Positions 34,902-43,603 of a DNA stretch of 64,000 bases are shown one piece after another. The DNA is taken from NCBI RefSeq assembly GCF_002104765.1, contig NZ_NCXM01000004.1:173728-237727 (forward strand), in the 5' to 3' direction. This DNA comes from Mycolicibacterium vulneris. GTDB taxonomy: Bacteria; Actinomycetota; Actinomycetes; Mycobacteriales; Mycobacteriaceae. A program made the position numbers and the translations under genes. Every line of letters begins with the position of its first letter. Within the stretch, counting starts at the first letter, position 1. The notes beneath the pieces were generated by a model that searched no databases, was not told the origin of the DNA, and saw only the letters and a list, made by a program, of their open reading frames with translations.

Positions 34902-36103
34902 CAGAAGTCGTCCCGTTCCGCGAAGGCGCCGTGGAACAAGAACTGCAGCGTGGAGGGCGCGTCGAACTGCAACTCGGTGAACGGCTCGTACGGGATGTTC
35001 GCGTTGTCGGTCACCAGGAACGGGGAACGGAAGAACGATCCGCCGGTCTGCTTGGTCGGAATGTCAGGCAGCCCACGGCAGTTCGGGCCGCCCGAGGCGT
35101 TCACGATCGGCAGCGATTCGGGGTAGGTATAGGAAGGAGCACCCAGCACGAAGCTCGACGACGTGAACAGGCCTGCCTTGCGGACACCGAGCAACGGGGC
35201 GAATTCCTTGATACCGCGCTCGACGCCGGCGAACAGGCAGCCGAGTTCCGGCGAGTAGTCGGCGGCCACCTTGAGCGGGGCCCGCAGCCGGTTGATGGTA
35301 GCGATGAAGTCCTCTTCGGCAGGGGCCAGCGTTTCATACGCGTTGTTCGACAGGCCGATTGTGGCCAACAGCGTGCTGTCCAGGTTCTTCTGCTGGTCCA
35401 CAACCGTCTTGTTGATCGTCGGCAGGTTGTCGATCACGGTGGTCAGGTCCGGCGCCGCGTCGGCGTAGACGTTGGCCACCACCGCGGTCTTGCGGAAGTC
35501 CTCCTGCAGCGCGGGCAGCTTCGGGTTCGCCTGGCGCGTCAGCGTATTCAGGCCGGTCAGGATGCCGCCCAGGTCGTCGCCGTGGCCGCGCAGGCCTTCC
35601 GCGAACGCGCTCAGCGTGCCGTTGAGTTCGACGGGGTCGATCTTGTGCAGCAGGTCCATCAACGACTGGAACAAGGTGTTGACTTCCAGCTGCACCGAAG
35701 AGGCCGCCACATGCGCATCCGGACGCAGCGACGTCGGCGAGGGAGCCTGCGGCGGAATGAATTCCACGGCCTTGGCACCGAAAATGGTGTTACCGGCGAT
35801 GTGCACCGTCGCGTTGGACGGGATGAAACGAATGTCGTCGCTGTTGATGCCCAGCGTCAGCCGCGCCTGGTCACCGGAATAGTCGATGGTTTCGACCTTG
35901 CCGATCTGAATACCCCGGTATTTGACCTTGGCGCCCTTCTCCATCACCAGCCCGGCCCGGGGTGCTGACACCGTGACGGTGTCGATCGACGCGAAGGCCG
36001 CTGTGTAGGAAAGGTAAGTCAGCACAGCGAAAGCCACAATCAGGCTGGCCAGCACTGCTGCTGCCAGCCGGACGGTTGTGCGTCGCGCGTCTGTTTCTGC
36101 CAT
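34901..36103 (-). CDS. mce4A: Mce4A, cholesterol importer subunit
   Basis: A 400-residue first MCE subunit: anchor helix about 11-33, MCE domain about 40-125 (VKYRGIQIGKVETIDYSGDQ), then helices. It corresponds to Mtb Rv3499c. In Mtb the Mce4 system imports cholesterol for use as carbon during infection, and this operon is complete here, so the same role is expected. It starts 20 bp after yrbE4B. Confidence 0.94.
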   Translation of the reverse strand: MAETDARRTTVRLAAAVLASLIVAFAVLTYLSYTAAFASIDTVTVSAPRAGLVMEKGAKVKYRGIQIGKVETIDYSGDQARLTLGINSDDIRFIPSNATVHIAGNTIFGAKAVEFIPPQAPSPTSLRPDAHVAASSVQLEVNTLFQSLMDLLHKIDPVELNGTLSAFAEGLRGHGDDLGGILTGLNTLTRQANPKLPALQEDFRKTAVVANVYADAAPDLTTVIDNLPTINKTVVDQQKNLDSTLLATIGLSNNAYETLAPAEEDFIATINRLRAPLKVAADYSPELGCLFAGVERGIKEFAPLLGVRKAGLFTSSSFVLGAPSYTYPESLPIVNASGGPNCRGLPDIPTKQTGGSFFRSPFLVTDNANIPYEPFTELQFDAPSTLQFLFHGAFAERDDF

Positions 36104-36123
36104 GTCCCTTTTAAGCGGTCCTC

Positions 36124-36966
36124 TTATCCGGAGAGGTTGAAGTTACCGGACGCCCCATACACAGCGAGCGAGATGAACAATGTAATGACGACCACGACGA
36201 TCAGCGAAGTACGCACGGCCTGGCCGACCGCGATCCCGACGCCGACCGGACCGCCGTTGGCGTTGTAGCCGTAATAGGTATGTATGAGCATCACCGCGAT
36301 CGACATCACGATCGCCTGCAGGAACGACCACAGCAGGTCCGACGGAATAAGGAATGTATTGAAGTAGTGGTCGTAGAGCCCCTTTGACTGCCCGTTGATG
36401 TACACCGTGGTGAAGCGGGCGGCGAAGAACGCGGCCAGCACGGACAGCGAATACAGCGGGATGATCGCGATGAGGCCGGCGATCAGGCGGGTCGATACCA
36501 GGTAGGACACCGAGTGCACCGCCATGCATTCGACGGCGTCGATCTCCTCGGACACCCGCATGGCGCCCAATTGGGCGGTGGCGCCGGCGCCGATGGTGGC
36601 GGCCAGCGCGATACCGGCGATCACCGGCGCGACGACACGGACGTTCAGGAATGCCGACAGGAATCCCGTCAGCGCCTCGATGCCGATGTTGCCCAGCGAC
36701 GAATACCCCTGCACGGCAATGACACCGCCGGAGGCCAGGGTCAGGAAGGCGGCCACACCGACCGTGCCGCCGATCATGACGAGCGCTCCCGCGCCCATCG
36801 TCATCTCGGCGATCAGCCGGACCGTCTCCTTGCGGTAGCGGGTGATCGCGTTGGGGACATACCGCATGGTCTGCCCGTAGAACAACGCCTGCTCGCCGAA
36901 GTCGTCGACGGGCTCCTGCAGCCGGGTGAAGATGCGGCGGAACCGCAGTGTTGCGTCGTAACTCAT
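36124..36966 (-). CDS. yrbE4B: YrbE4B permease of the Mce4 system
   Basis: A 280-residue MlaE-type permease with about five helices. The start ATG 36966 (SYDATLRFRRIF) matches Mtb. Five extra codons upstream (to 36981) are possible but not conserved. Family motif around AAQLGAMRVSEEIDAVECM is the cytosolic EQ-loop-like helix that would contact the MceG ATPase. It pairs with YrbE4A in the inner membrane. Confidence 0.94.
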   Translation of the reverse strand: MSYDATLRFRRIFTRLQEPVDDFGEQALFYGQTMRYVPNAITRYRKETVRLIAEMTMGAGALVMIGGTVGVAAFLTLASGGVIAVQGYSSLGNIGIEALTGFLSAFLNVRVVAPVIAGIALAATIGAGATAQLGAMRVSEEIDAVECMAVHSVSYLVSTRLIAGLIAIIPLYSLSVLAAFFAARFTTVYINGQSKGLYDHYFNTFLIPSDLLWSFLQAIVMSIAVMLIHTYYGYNANGGPVGVGIAVGQAVRTSLIVVVVITLFISLAVYGASGNFNLSG

Positions 36967-36985
36967 GGCGTGCGCACCCATCCCA

Positions 36986-37750
36986 TCACTTCGCCGAGAT
37001 CCGCACGCCGATGGCGGTCATCACCACGTTGATCACGAACAGACAGATGAAGGCGTAGACCACGGTCTCGTTGACCGCGTTGCCGACGCCCTTGGGCCCA
37101 CCCTTGACGGTGAGGCCGCGGTAGCAGCCCACCATGCCGGCCATCACGCCGAACAGCAGCGCCTTGACTTCGGCCAGCACCAGCTCGCGCAGGCCGGTCA
37201 GCACTGTCAAGCCGTTGATGAACGCGCCGGGGTTGACGCCCTGCAGGAAGACGGAGAACACGTAGCCACCGGAAAGACCGATGGCGCACACCAAGCCGTT
37301 GAGCAGCAGGGCCACCACCGTGGAGGCCAGCACGCGGGGCACGACCAGCCGCTGGATCGGGTCGATGCCGAGCACCCGCATCGCGTCGATTTCTTCGCGG
37401 ATGGTGCGAGCGCCGAGGTCGGCGCAGATCGCGGTGGCACCGGCGCCGGCCACGACGAGCACCGTCACCACCGGCCCCAGCTGGGTGATGGTGCCGAATG
37501 CCGTCCCGGCGCCGGACAGGTCGGCGGCGCCGATCTCGCGCAGCAGGATGTTGAGGGTGAAGGCGACCAGGACCGTGAACGGGATGGACACCAGCAGCGT
37601 GGGGACCAGCGACACGCGCGCGATCATCCACGTCTGGTCGAGAAACTCACCGATTTGAAACGGCCGGCGGAAAGCCGCGCGGCCTGTGTCCAACATCATT
37701 TCGAAAAATCCGCCGACGGCGCGGGCGGGAACCGCAAGTTGTTCCCTCAA
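36986..37750 (-). CDS. yrbE4A: YrbE4A permease of the Mce4 system
   Basis: A 254-residue MlaE-type permease almost identical in sequence to Mtb Rv3501c (GAGATAICADLGARTIREEI and GPKGVGNAVNETVVYAF). The start is TTG 37750, with GGGGGAA 6 nt upstream. No closer ATG keeps the conserved N-terminus (REQLAVPARAVGGFFEMML). It is the first gene of the mce4 operon. The 236-bp upstream region carries a KstR-type box with one mismatch and a weaker one. Confidence 0.93.
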   Translation of the reverse strand: MREQLAVPARAVGGFFEMMLDTGRAAFRRPFQIGEFLDQTWMIARVSLVPTLLVSIPFTVLVAFTLNILLREIGAADLSGAGTAFGTITQLGPVVTVLVVAGAGATAICADLGARTIREEIDAMRVLGIDPIQRLVVPRVLASTVVALLLNGLVCAIGLSGGYVFSVFLQGVNPGAFINGLTVLTGLRELVLAEVKALLFGVMAGMVGCYRGLTVKGGPKGVGNAVNETVVYAFICLFVINVVMTAIGVRISAK

Positions 37751-37849
37751 CGCGGTTCCCCCCTCGGTCTGGTCTCGGCGAAGTCTATGTGTGGCCTTTG
37801 CGTCGTCTACGGTCCCATGCGGCTGGGTGTGAGCCGGATCATATTAACT

Positions 37850-37863
37850 CAGAACAAGTTGAC
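37850..37863. promoter_or_regulatory. Weak KstR-like site upstream of yrbE4A
   Basis: CAGAACAAGTTGAC keeps the AACNNGTT core but lacks the outer T and A. It lies 100 bp upstream of yrbE4A. It is possibly an auxiliary site. Confidence 0.35.
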
Positions 37864-37936
37864 CATGTCAATGAACAGGGCTTCCTTATCCGAACCGTTA
37901 ATTTGCCAGCTCAGAAGCACTTGTCACGTGTAAAAC

Positions 37937-37950
37937 TGACACACGTTCTA
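37937..37950. promoter_or_regulatory. KstR-type operator upstream of yrbE4A, one mismatch
   Basis: TGACACACGTTCTA differs from TNNAACNNGTTNNA at one base (C for A at the fourth position). It lies between hsd4A and yrbE4A, where KstR control of mce4 is known in Mtb. Confidence 0.5.
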
Positions 37951-37986
37951 CTGGCGATTCCCCCCCGGTCAGCCAGCCTTTTAAGG

Positions 37987-38901
37987 CTATTGCTCCATCA
38001 GTGCGCCCGCGGAGAAATTGTGCTCAGGATCACGGCCAGCAAAGTAATCCTGCAGCGTCGAACTCAGCTGGGCAGGGTCCCAGGCGGGGCCCTCGGCGCT
38101 GAATTTCCGCTCCGCGGTCGGCGCAGCGACCAATGTCACCTGTGGACCGTAGACGATGAAGACCTGACCGTTCACCTCGGCCGCCGCCGGGGACGACAGG
38201 AACTGCACCAGATTGACCACATGCTCGGGCGACAGCGGGTCGATGCCGCCCGCTTCCACCTTGGGTGCGTCGCCGAAGACGTCGGCCGTCATCGCGGTGC
38301 GCGCACGTGGGCAGATGGCGTTGGCGCACACGCCGTAGCGGCCCAGCGCCCGCGCTGCCGTCAGGGTGAGGGAGATGATGCCCGCCTTGGCGGCGCCGTA
38401 GTTCGCCTGCCCCACCGGACCGACCAGCCCGGCCTCCGAGGCGGTGTTGACAATGCGCCCGAAGATCTGGCCGCCGGCGTCCTTGGCCTTGTTGCGCCAG
38501 TAGGTCGCCGCATTGCGGGTCAGCAGGAAGTGACCGCGCAGGTGCACGGCGATGACCAGATCCCACTCCTCGTCGGACATGTTGAACAACATCCGGTCGC
38601 GAGTGATCCCGGCGTTGTTGACCACGATGTCGAGGCCACCCAGCGAGTCGGCCTGAGCAACCAGTTCGTCGGCGGTGGAGCGTTCGCTGATGTCGCCGGC
38701 CACCGCGACGGCCTTCGAACCGGCGGAGTTGATTTCGTCGATGACGTCGGAGGCGTCCAACGCCGCGGCGATGTCGTTGACGACGACGGTCGCGCCCTGG
38801 CGTGCCAGGCCGAGCGCCTCGGCGCGTCCCAAGCCCGCGGCCGCACCGGTCACCACCGCGACCTTTCCGGAGAGATCGGTCACGTTCGTGCTGCTAGTCA
38901 A
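37987..38901 (-). CDS. hsd4A: Steroid dehydrogenase Hsd4A (17-beta-HSD type 4-like SDR)
   Basis: A 304-residue SDR: TGAAAGLGRAEALG cofactor motif, NNAGI, NTASEAG and YGAAKAG catalytic Tyr/Lys. It corresponds to Mtb Rv3502c. In actinobacterial cholesterol side-chain beta-oxidation it oxidises the 22-hydroxy-acyl-CoA and also acts as a 17-beta-hydroxysteroid dehydrogenase. It follows fdxD by 44 bp and precedes mce4 on the same strand. Confidence 0.9.
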   Translation of the reverse strand: MTSSTNVTDLSGKVAVVTGAAAGLGRAEALGLARQGATVVVNDIAAALDASDVIDEINSAGSKAVAVAGDISERSTADELVAQADSLGGLDIVVNNAGITRDRMLFNMSDEEWDLVIAVHLRGHFLLTRNAATYWRNKAKDAGGQIFGRIVNTASEAGLVGPVGQANYGAAKAGIISLTLTAARALGRYGVCANAICPRARTAMTADVFGDAPKVEAGGIDPLSPEHVVNLVQFLSSPAAAEVNGQVFIVYGPQVTLVAAPTAERKFSAEGPAWDPAQLSSTLQDYFAGRDPEHNFSAGALMEQ

Positions 38902-38945
38902 TTTATGAATACCTCTAGTTTCGGGTTACGCGCTCTGGGCTCGCA

Positions 38946-39137
38946 TTAGTCGCCGCGCTGAAGTGCCGCGCGCGGGCATTCGGCGATCGCCTGCTCGGCC
39001 AGTTGCTCCTGATCGGCGGGAATCGGGTCGAGCTTCACCACGGCGTAGTCTTCGTCGTCCAGGTCGAAGATATCTGGCGCAATTCCCAAGCACACTGCGT
39101 TACCTTCGCATCGGTCACGGTCCACGATCACCCGCAC
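38946..39137 (-). CDS. fdxD: 3Fe-4S ferredoxin FdxD
   Basis: A 63-residue ferredoxin with cysteines in RCEGNAVCLG and AECPRA, the three-cysteine pattern of actinobacterial [3Fe-4S] ferredoxins. GTG 39137 is chosen because AAGGAGG lies 5 nt upstream and the length equals Mtb Rv3503c. Longer frames add non-conserved residues. A likely electron donor to a steroid cytochrome P450. A KstR box is 108 bp upstream, shared with fadE26. Confidence 0.92.
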   Translation of the reverse strand: MRVIVDRDRCEGNAVCLGIAPDIFDLDDEDYAVVKLDPIPADQEQLAEQAIAECPRAALQRGD

Positions 39138-39244
39138 AGCACCCTCCTTGAACCTGGCCTTCACCTGAGGACACGCCTCATCAGTATGTAGGTCCACCAT
39201 AGGGCCCCGACACATCTGGCGAAACGGTCGCTGGATTCCCAGAC

Positions 39245-39258
39245 TAGAACGTGTTACA
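39245..39258. promoter_or_regulatory. KstR-type operator between fdxD and fadE26
   Basis: TAGAACGTGTTACA matches the consensus. It lies in the divergent region serving fdxD-hsd4A (minus) and fadE26-fadE27-fadD17 (plus). The same 14 bases occur at 49141. Confidence 0.8.
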
Positions 39259-39349
39259 ACCGGGGAGGCGAACGGGTAGCCGTTGGTCGAGCTGCAGCCT
39301 GTGACGAGGCTTGTTACTCCGAACGTCGTTAACCTCAAGGACGGCCGAA

Positions 39350-40531
39350 ATGCGTATCAGTTACACCCCCGAACAAGAGGAGCTGCGTCGCGAGCTGCGG
39401 TCGTACTTCACCGAGCTGATGACCCCCGAGCGCCGCGAGGCGCTGACCTCCTCGGGCGGCGGCGAGGTCGGCACCGGCACCGCCTACCGCGACACCGTCG
39501 CGCAGATGGGCAAGGACGGCTGGCTCACCCTGAACTGGCCCAAGGAGTACGGCGGCCAGGACCGCTCCCCGATGGACTCGCTGATCTTCACCGATGAGGC
39601 TGCCATCGCCGGCGTGCCGGTGCCGTTCCTGACCATCAACAGCGTGGCGCCGACGATCATGGCGTTCGGCACCGAGGAACAGAAGAAGTTCTTCCTGCCC
39701 AAGATCGCGGCGGGCGAGCTGCACTTCTCCATCGGCTACTCGGAGCCCGGCGCCGGCACCGACCTGGCCAACCTGCGCACCACGGCGGTGCGCGACGGTG
39801 ACGACTACGTCATCAACGGCCAGAAGATGTGGACCAGCCTGATCGCCTATGCGGACTGGGTGTGGCTGGCCGTGCGCACTAACCCCGAGGCCAAGAAGCA
39901 CCGCGGCATTTCGATGCTGACCGTGCCGACGACCGCCGAGGGTTTCTCCTGGACGCCGGTGCACACCATGGCCGGCGTGGACACCAGCGCCACCTACTAC
40001 TCCGATGTGCGCGTCCCGGTGACCAACCTGGTCGGCGAAGAGAACGGCGGCTGGAAACTGGTGACCAACCAGCTCAACCACGAGCGGGTCGCGCTGGTCT
40101 CGCCGCAACCGATCTTCCTGGCCCTGCGCGAGGTTCGCGAATGGGCGCAGAACACCAAGGACGCCGGTGGCGCCCGGCTGATCGACTCGGAATGGGTGCA
40201 GATCAACCTGGCCCGCGTGCACGCCAAGGCCGAAGTACTCAAGCTGATCAACTGGGAACTCGCCTCGGCGGCAGACGAAGCGCTGTCACCCGCCGACGCG
40301 TCGGCGGCCAAGGTGTACGGCACCGAGCTGGCCACCGAGGCCTACCGGCTGCTGATGGAGGTGCTGGGTACCGCCGCAACGGTGCGCCAGAATTCGCCGG
40401 GCTCGTTGCTGCGCGGCCGGGTCGAACGGATGCATCGGGCCTGCCTGATCCTGACGTTCGGCGGCGGCACCAACGAAGTGCAGCGCGACATCATCGGCAT
40501 GGTCGCCCTAGGCCTGCCCCGGAACCGCTGA
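39350..40531 (+). CDS. fadE26: Acyl-CoA dehydrogenase FadE26 (ChsE4)
   Basis: A 393-residue acyl-CoA dehydrogenase matching Mtb Rv3504. It has SIGYSEPGAGTDLANLRTTA, QKMWTSLI, and ILTFGGGTNEVQRDIIGM at the C-terminus. The Mtb FadE26-FadE27 pair forms an alpha2beta2 enzyme that dehydrogenates steroid side-chain CoA esters (C5 and C8 side chains). The ATG at 39350 has AAGGA 9 nt upstream. An upstream TTG frame is not conserved. Confidence 0.94.
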   Translation: MRISYTPEQEELRRELRSYFTELMTPERREALTSSGGGEVGTGTAYRDTVAQMGKDGWLTLNWPKEYGGQDRSPMDSLIFTDEAAIAGVPVPFLTINSVAPTIMAFGTEEQKKFFLPKIAAGELHFSIGYSEPGAGTDLANLRTTAVRDGDDYVINGQKMWTSLIAYADWVWLAVRTNPEAKKHRGISMLTVPTTAEGFSWTPVHTMAGVDTSATYYSDVRVPVTNLVGEENGGWKLVTNQLNHERVALVSPQPIFLALREVREWAQNTKDAGGARLIDSEWVQINLARVHAKAEVLKLINWELASAADEALSPADASAAKVYGTELATEAYRLLMEVLGTAATVRQNSPGSLLRGRVERMHRACLILTFGGGTNEVQRDIIGMVALGLPRNR

Positions 40532-40568
40532 GCCGCTGAGCCGCTACGGAATAGAAGGACGGACGTTC

Positions 40569-41666
40569 ATGGATTTCACCACCACCGAAGCGGCGAACGA
40601 CCTCGGCAACCTGGTCGACACCATCGTGGACTCGGTATGCACCCCCGAACACCAGCGTGAGCTCGACGGGCTCGATCAGCGGTTCGACCGCGACCTGTGG
40701 CGCAAGCTGATCGACGCCGGCATCCTGTCCAGCGCCTCGGCTTCATCGCTGGGCGGCGACGGTTTCGGCGCGCTCGAGCAGATCGCGATCCTGGTCGCGC
40801 TGGGACACCAGCTGGCGGCGGTGCCCTACCTGGAGTCGGTGGTGCTGGGTGCCGGAGCGCTGGCCCGGTTCGGCTCCGAAGAGCTGCAACAGAGTTGGGG
40901 CGTGCCGGCAGTCAACGGTGAGAAGACGCTCGCCGTCGCCCTCGACGGCGAGATGGGCGACGGCCCCGTGCAGGCCGTCGGCGCCGGCGGCGGGTACCGG
41001 CTGACCGGAACCCGCACCCAGGTCGGCTTCGGCCCGGTGGCCGACGCGTTCCTGGTGCCCGCCGAAACGGACTCCGGCACGGCGGTTTTCCTGGTCGCCG
41101 CCGACGCCCCCGGCGTCACGGTGACCGCACTGGAAACCACCGGCCTGGGCAGCGTCGGGCGCCTGGCCCTGGATGGGACCGAGGTGGACGAGGGCCGCAA
41201 GGTCGGCGGCGCCGAGGTCGTGACGTGGCTCGGCACGCTGGGTACCTTGGGCCGCAGCGCTTTCCAGCTCGGGGTGCTCGAGCGGGGCCTGCAGATGACG
41301 GCCGAATACGCACGCGAGCGTGAGCAGTTCGACCGCCCGATCGGCAGCTTCCAGGCGGTGTCGCAGCGACTGGCCGACGGCTACATCGACGTCAAGGGGC
41401 TGCGGCTCACCCTCACCCAGGCGGCATGGCGGGTCTCGGAGGACATTCCGGCCGAGATCGACGTCGCCAGTGCGGCGTTCTGGGCAGCGGACGCCGGTCA
41501 TCGGGTGGCGCACACCATCGTGCACGTGCACGGCGGCGTCGGCGTCGACACCGATCACCCCGCGCACCGCTACTTCCTGGCCGCCAAGGAGACCGAGTTC
41601 GCCCTGGGCGGTGCCACCGGGCAGCTGCGCCGGATCGGCCGGGAGCTGGCCGAGACACCCGCTTAG
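40569..41666 (+). CDS. fadE27: Acyl-CoA dehydrogenase FadE27 (ChsE5)
   Basis: A 365-residue acyl-CoA dehydrogenase-fold subunit, shorter than FadE26, as in Mtb (Rv3505). It shows VSQRLADGYIDVKGL and VHGGVGVDTDHPAHRYFL at the FAD-binding end. It acts as the partner of FadE26 in the heterotetramer. AGAAGGACGG precedes the ATG. It starts 37 bp after fadE26 and ends 5 bp before fadD17. Confidence 0.93.
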   Translation: MDFTTTEAANDLGNLVDTIVDSVCTPEHQRELDGLDQRFDRDLWRKLIDAGILSSASASSLGGDGFGALEQIAILVALGHQLAAVPYLESVVLGAGALARFGSEELQQSWGVPAVNGEKTLAVALDGEMGDGPVQAVGAGGGYRLTGTRTQVGFGPVADAFLVPAETDSGTAVFLVAADAPGVTVTALETTGLGSVGRLALDGTEVDEGRKVGGAEVVTWLGTLGTLGRSAFQLGVLERGLQMTAEYAREREQFDRPIGSFQAVSQRLADGYIDVKGLRLTLTQAAWRVSEDIPAEIDVASAAFWAADAGHRVAHTIVHVHGGVGVDTDHPAHRYFLAAKETEFALGGATGQLRRIGRELAETPA

Positions 41667-41671
41667 GCGCA

Positions 41672-43183
41672 ATGGATCTCACCGATGAATTGACGGTCGC
41701 CAAGCTGCTGGCGCCGCTGACCGAAATCGACGACCGGGGTATCTACTTCGAGGACTCGTTCACCAGCTGGCGCGATCACCTGCAGCACGGTGCCGCCATT
41801 GCCGCGGCGCTGCGGGCGCGGCTCGACCCCGGCCGGCCGCCGCATGTCGGCGTGCTGCTGGAGAACACCCCGTTCTTCTCGGCGATGCTGGCGGCGGCGG
41901 GAATGTCGGGGATCGTGCCGGTGGGGCTCAACCCGGTGCGCCGCGGCGAGGCGCTGCAACGCGACATCGCAAGGGCCGACTGCCAACTGGTGCTGGCCGA
42001 CTCGAAGTCGGCTGAGACGCTCGGCGACATCGAGCATCTGAATGCCGACTCCCCCGCCTGGGCCGACGAGATCGCCGCGCACCGCGACGCGCCAATCTCT
42101 TTTCAGAACGCCTCGCCGGCGGATCTTTTCATGCTGATCTTCACGTCAGGCACCAGCGGCGAGCCCAAGGCAGTCAAGTGCAGCCACGGTAAGGTCGCGA
42201 TCGCGGGCGTGACCATGTCACAGCGCTTCGACCTCGGCCGCGACGACGTCTGCTATGTGTCGATGCCCCTGTTTCATTCCAACGCGGTGCTCGTCGGCTG
42301 GGCGGTGGCGGCAGCCTGCGAGGGCTCGATGGCATTGCGGCGCAAGTTCTCCGCCTCGAACTTCATCGTCGATGTGCGCCGCTACGGCGCCACCTACGCC
42401 AATTACGTGGGCAAGCCGCTGTCGTACGTGCTCGCCACGCCCGAGCGTCCCGACGACGCGGACAACCCGCTGCGCGCGGTCTACGGCAACGAGGGCGTGC
42501 CCGATGACATCGAGCGCTTCGCACGCAGGTTCGGGTGCGTTGTGCAGGACGGATTCGGCTCCACCGAAGGCGGCGTGGCCATCGCGCGCACGCCCGATAC
42601 GCCGGCGGGTTCACTGGGCCCGCTTCCCGACGGCATCGACATCATCGATCCCGACACCGGCGCGTCATGCCCGCCGGGCGTGGTCGGCGAACTGGTCAAC
42701 ACCGCGGGGCCGGGGCGTTTCGAGGGTTACTACAACGACGAGGCGGCCGAGACCGAGCGGATGGCCGGCGGGGTGTACCACAGCGGTGATCTCGCCTACC
42801 GCGACGACGCCGGGTACGCGTACTTCGCTGGACGGCTGGGCGATTGGATGCGGGTCGACGGCGAAAACCTTGGTGCGGCCCCGATCGAACGGGTGTTGCT
42901 GCGCCACCCCGACATCGCCGAGGTCGCGGTGTACCCGGTGCCGGACGCGGTCGTCGGCGACCAGGTGATGGCCGCGGTGGTGATGGCGCCGGGCACCGAG
43001 TTCGACGACGGGAAGTTCCGCGCCTTCCTGGCGGAGCAGCCGGACCTGGGACCCAAACAGTGGCCGTCGTACGTGCGGATCAGCGCCGAACTCCCGCGGA
43101 CGGTGACGTTCAAAGTGCTGAAGCGACAGCTGGCCGCCCAGGGCGTCGACTGCGGCGACCCGGTGTGGAAGATCCACCGTTAG
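41672..43183 (+). CDS. fadD17: Acyl-CoA synthetase FadD17
   Basis: A 503-residue adenylate-forming CoA ligase: P-loop-like LIFTSGTSGEPKAVKCSH, YGNEGVP and FGSTEGGVA, then YHSGDLAYRDDAGYAYF and the hinge GRLGDWMRVDGENL. ATG 41672 lies 5 bp after the fadE27 stop and matches the Mtb FadD17 (Rv3506) start region. In Mtb it activates C5 steroid side-chain carboxylates. It is the last gene of the fadE26 operon. Confidence 0.93.
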   Translation: MDLTDELTVAKLLAPLTEIDDRGIYFEDSFTSWRDHLQHGAAIAAALRARLDPGRPPHVGVLLENTPFFSAMLAAAGMSGIVPVGLNPVRRGEALQRDIARADCQLVLADSKSAETLGDIEHLNADSPAWADEIAAHRDAPISFQNASPADLFMLIFTSGTSGEPKAVKCSHGKVAIAGVTMSQRFDLGRDDVCYVSMPLFHSNAVLVGWAVAAACEGSMALRRKFSASNFIVDVRRYGATYANYVGKPLSYVLATPERPDDADNPLRAVYGNEGVPDDIERFARRFGCVVQDGFGSTEGGVAIARTPDTPAGSLGPLPDGIDIIDPDTGASCPPGVVGELVNTAGPGRFEGYYNDEAAETERMAGGVYHSGDLAYRDDAGYAYFAGRLGDWMRVDGENLGAAPIERVLLRHPDIAEVAVYPVPDAVVGDQVMAAVVMAPGTEFDDGKFRAFLAEQPDLGPKQWPSYVRISAELPRTVTFKVLKRQLAAQGVDCGDPVWKIHR

Positions 43184-43239
43184 CCGCCCGAGGGCGGGCG
43201 TTGCCGCCTGATGCGTGCTCCTGGCAGTAAGCTCAGCGG

Positions 43240-43461
43240 TTGATGAAAATCCGCGAAGTGATCGCCGGCTCGATCCTGGTCGGGTCGCTGGGCGCCGCCG
43301 CGCTCGGGCTGGGTGCGGTCCCCGCCGCGGCGGAGCCGCCCCCGCCGCCCCCGCTGCCGCTGGTGTGGTCACCGCCGACGCCGGACCCCGAACGGTGGGA
43401 AGCTCCTCCCCCGCCGGAGCAAGGGCCGCCGCTGCCGCCGCTCCCGCCACCGGCGGGCTGA
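43240..43461 (+). CDS. Small secreted proline-rich protein
   Basis: A 73-residue (TTG) or 72-residue (ATG 43243) exported peptide: signal KIREVIAGSILVGSLGAAAL, cleavage near AAA-EP, then PPPPPPLPLVWSPPTPDPE and another Pro run to the end. The mature part is about 43 residues, half proline. A -10-like TAAGCT (43228) precedes the TTG by 6 nt. It stands where Mtb carries PE_PGRS genes. Function unknown; probably a wall-spanning extended peptide. Confidence 0.65.
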   Translation: MMKIREVIAGSILVGSLGAAALGLGAVPAAAEPPPPPPLPLVWSPPTPDPERWEAPPPPEQGPPLPPLPPPAG

Positions 43462-43534
43462 CGACCTTGCCCCGCACACGCCGCAGATGAATGCGGGGCC
43501 GCAAATGAAAATGCCGCAAGGACAAGGAGACGCG

Positions 43535-43603
43535 ATGGTGGATGCGCCGGTCGCCCACCTCGGCGTCATCGTCACGGACGCGGATAGGGAAATCAGCGCA
43601 TGA
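43535..43603 (+). pseudogene. 22-codon remnant of a VOC-type gene or leader peptide
   Basis: A 22-codon frame with AAGGAG 5 nt before its ATG. It reads VDAPVAHLGVIVTDADREIS, which resembles the first strand of glyoxalase/VOC proteins. It then stops at TGA overlapping the ATG of the serine hydrolase (ATGA at 43600). It may be a decayed VOC gene fused by deletion to the hydrolase start, now working as a translated leader that feeds ribosomes to the next gene. Confidence 0.45.
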
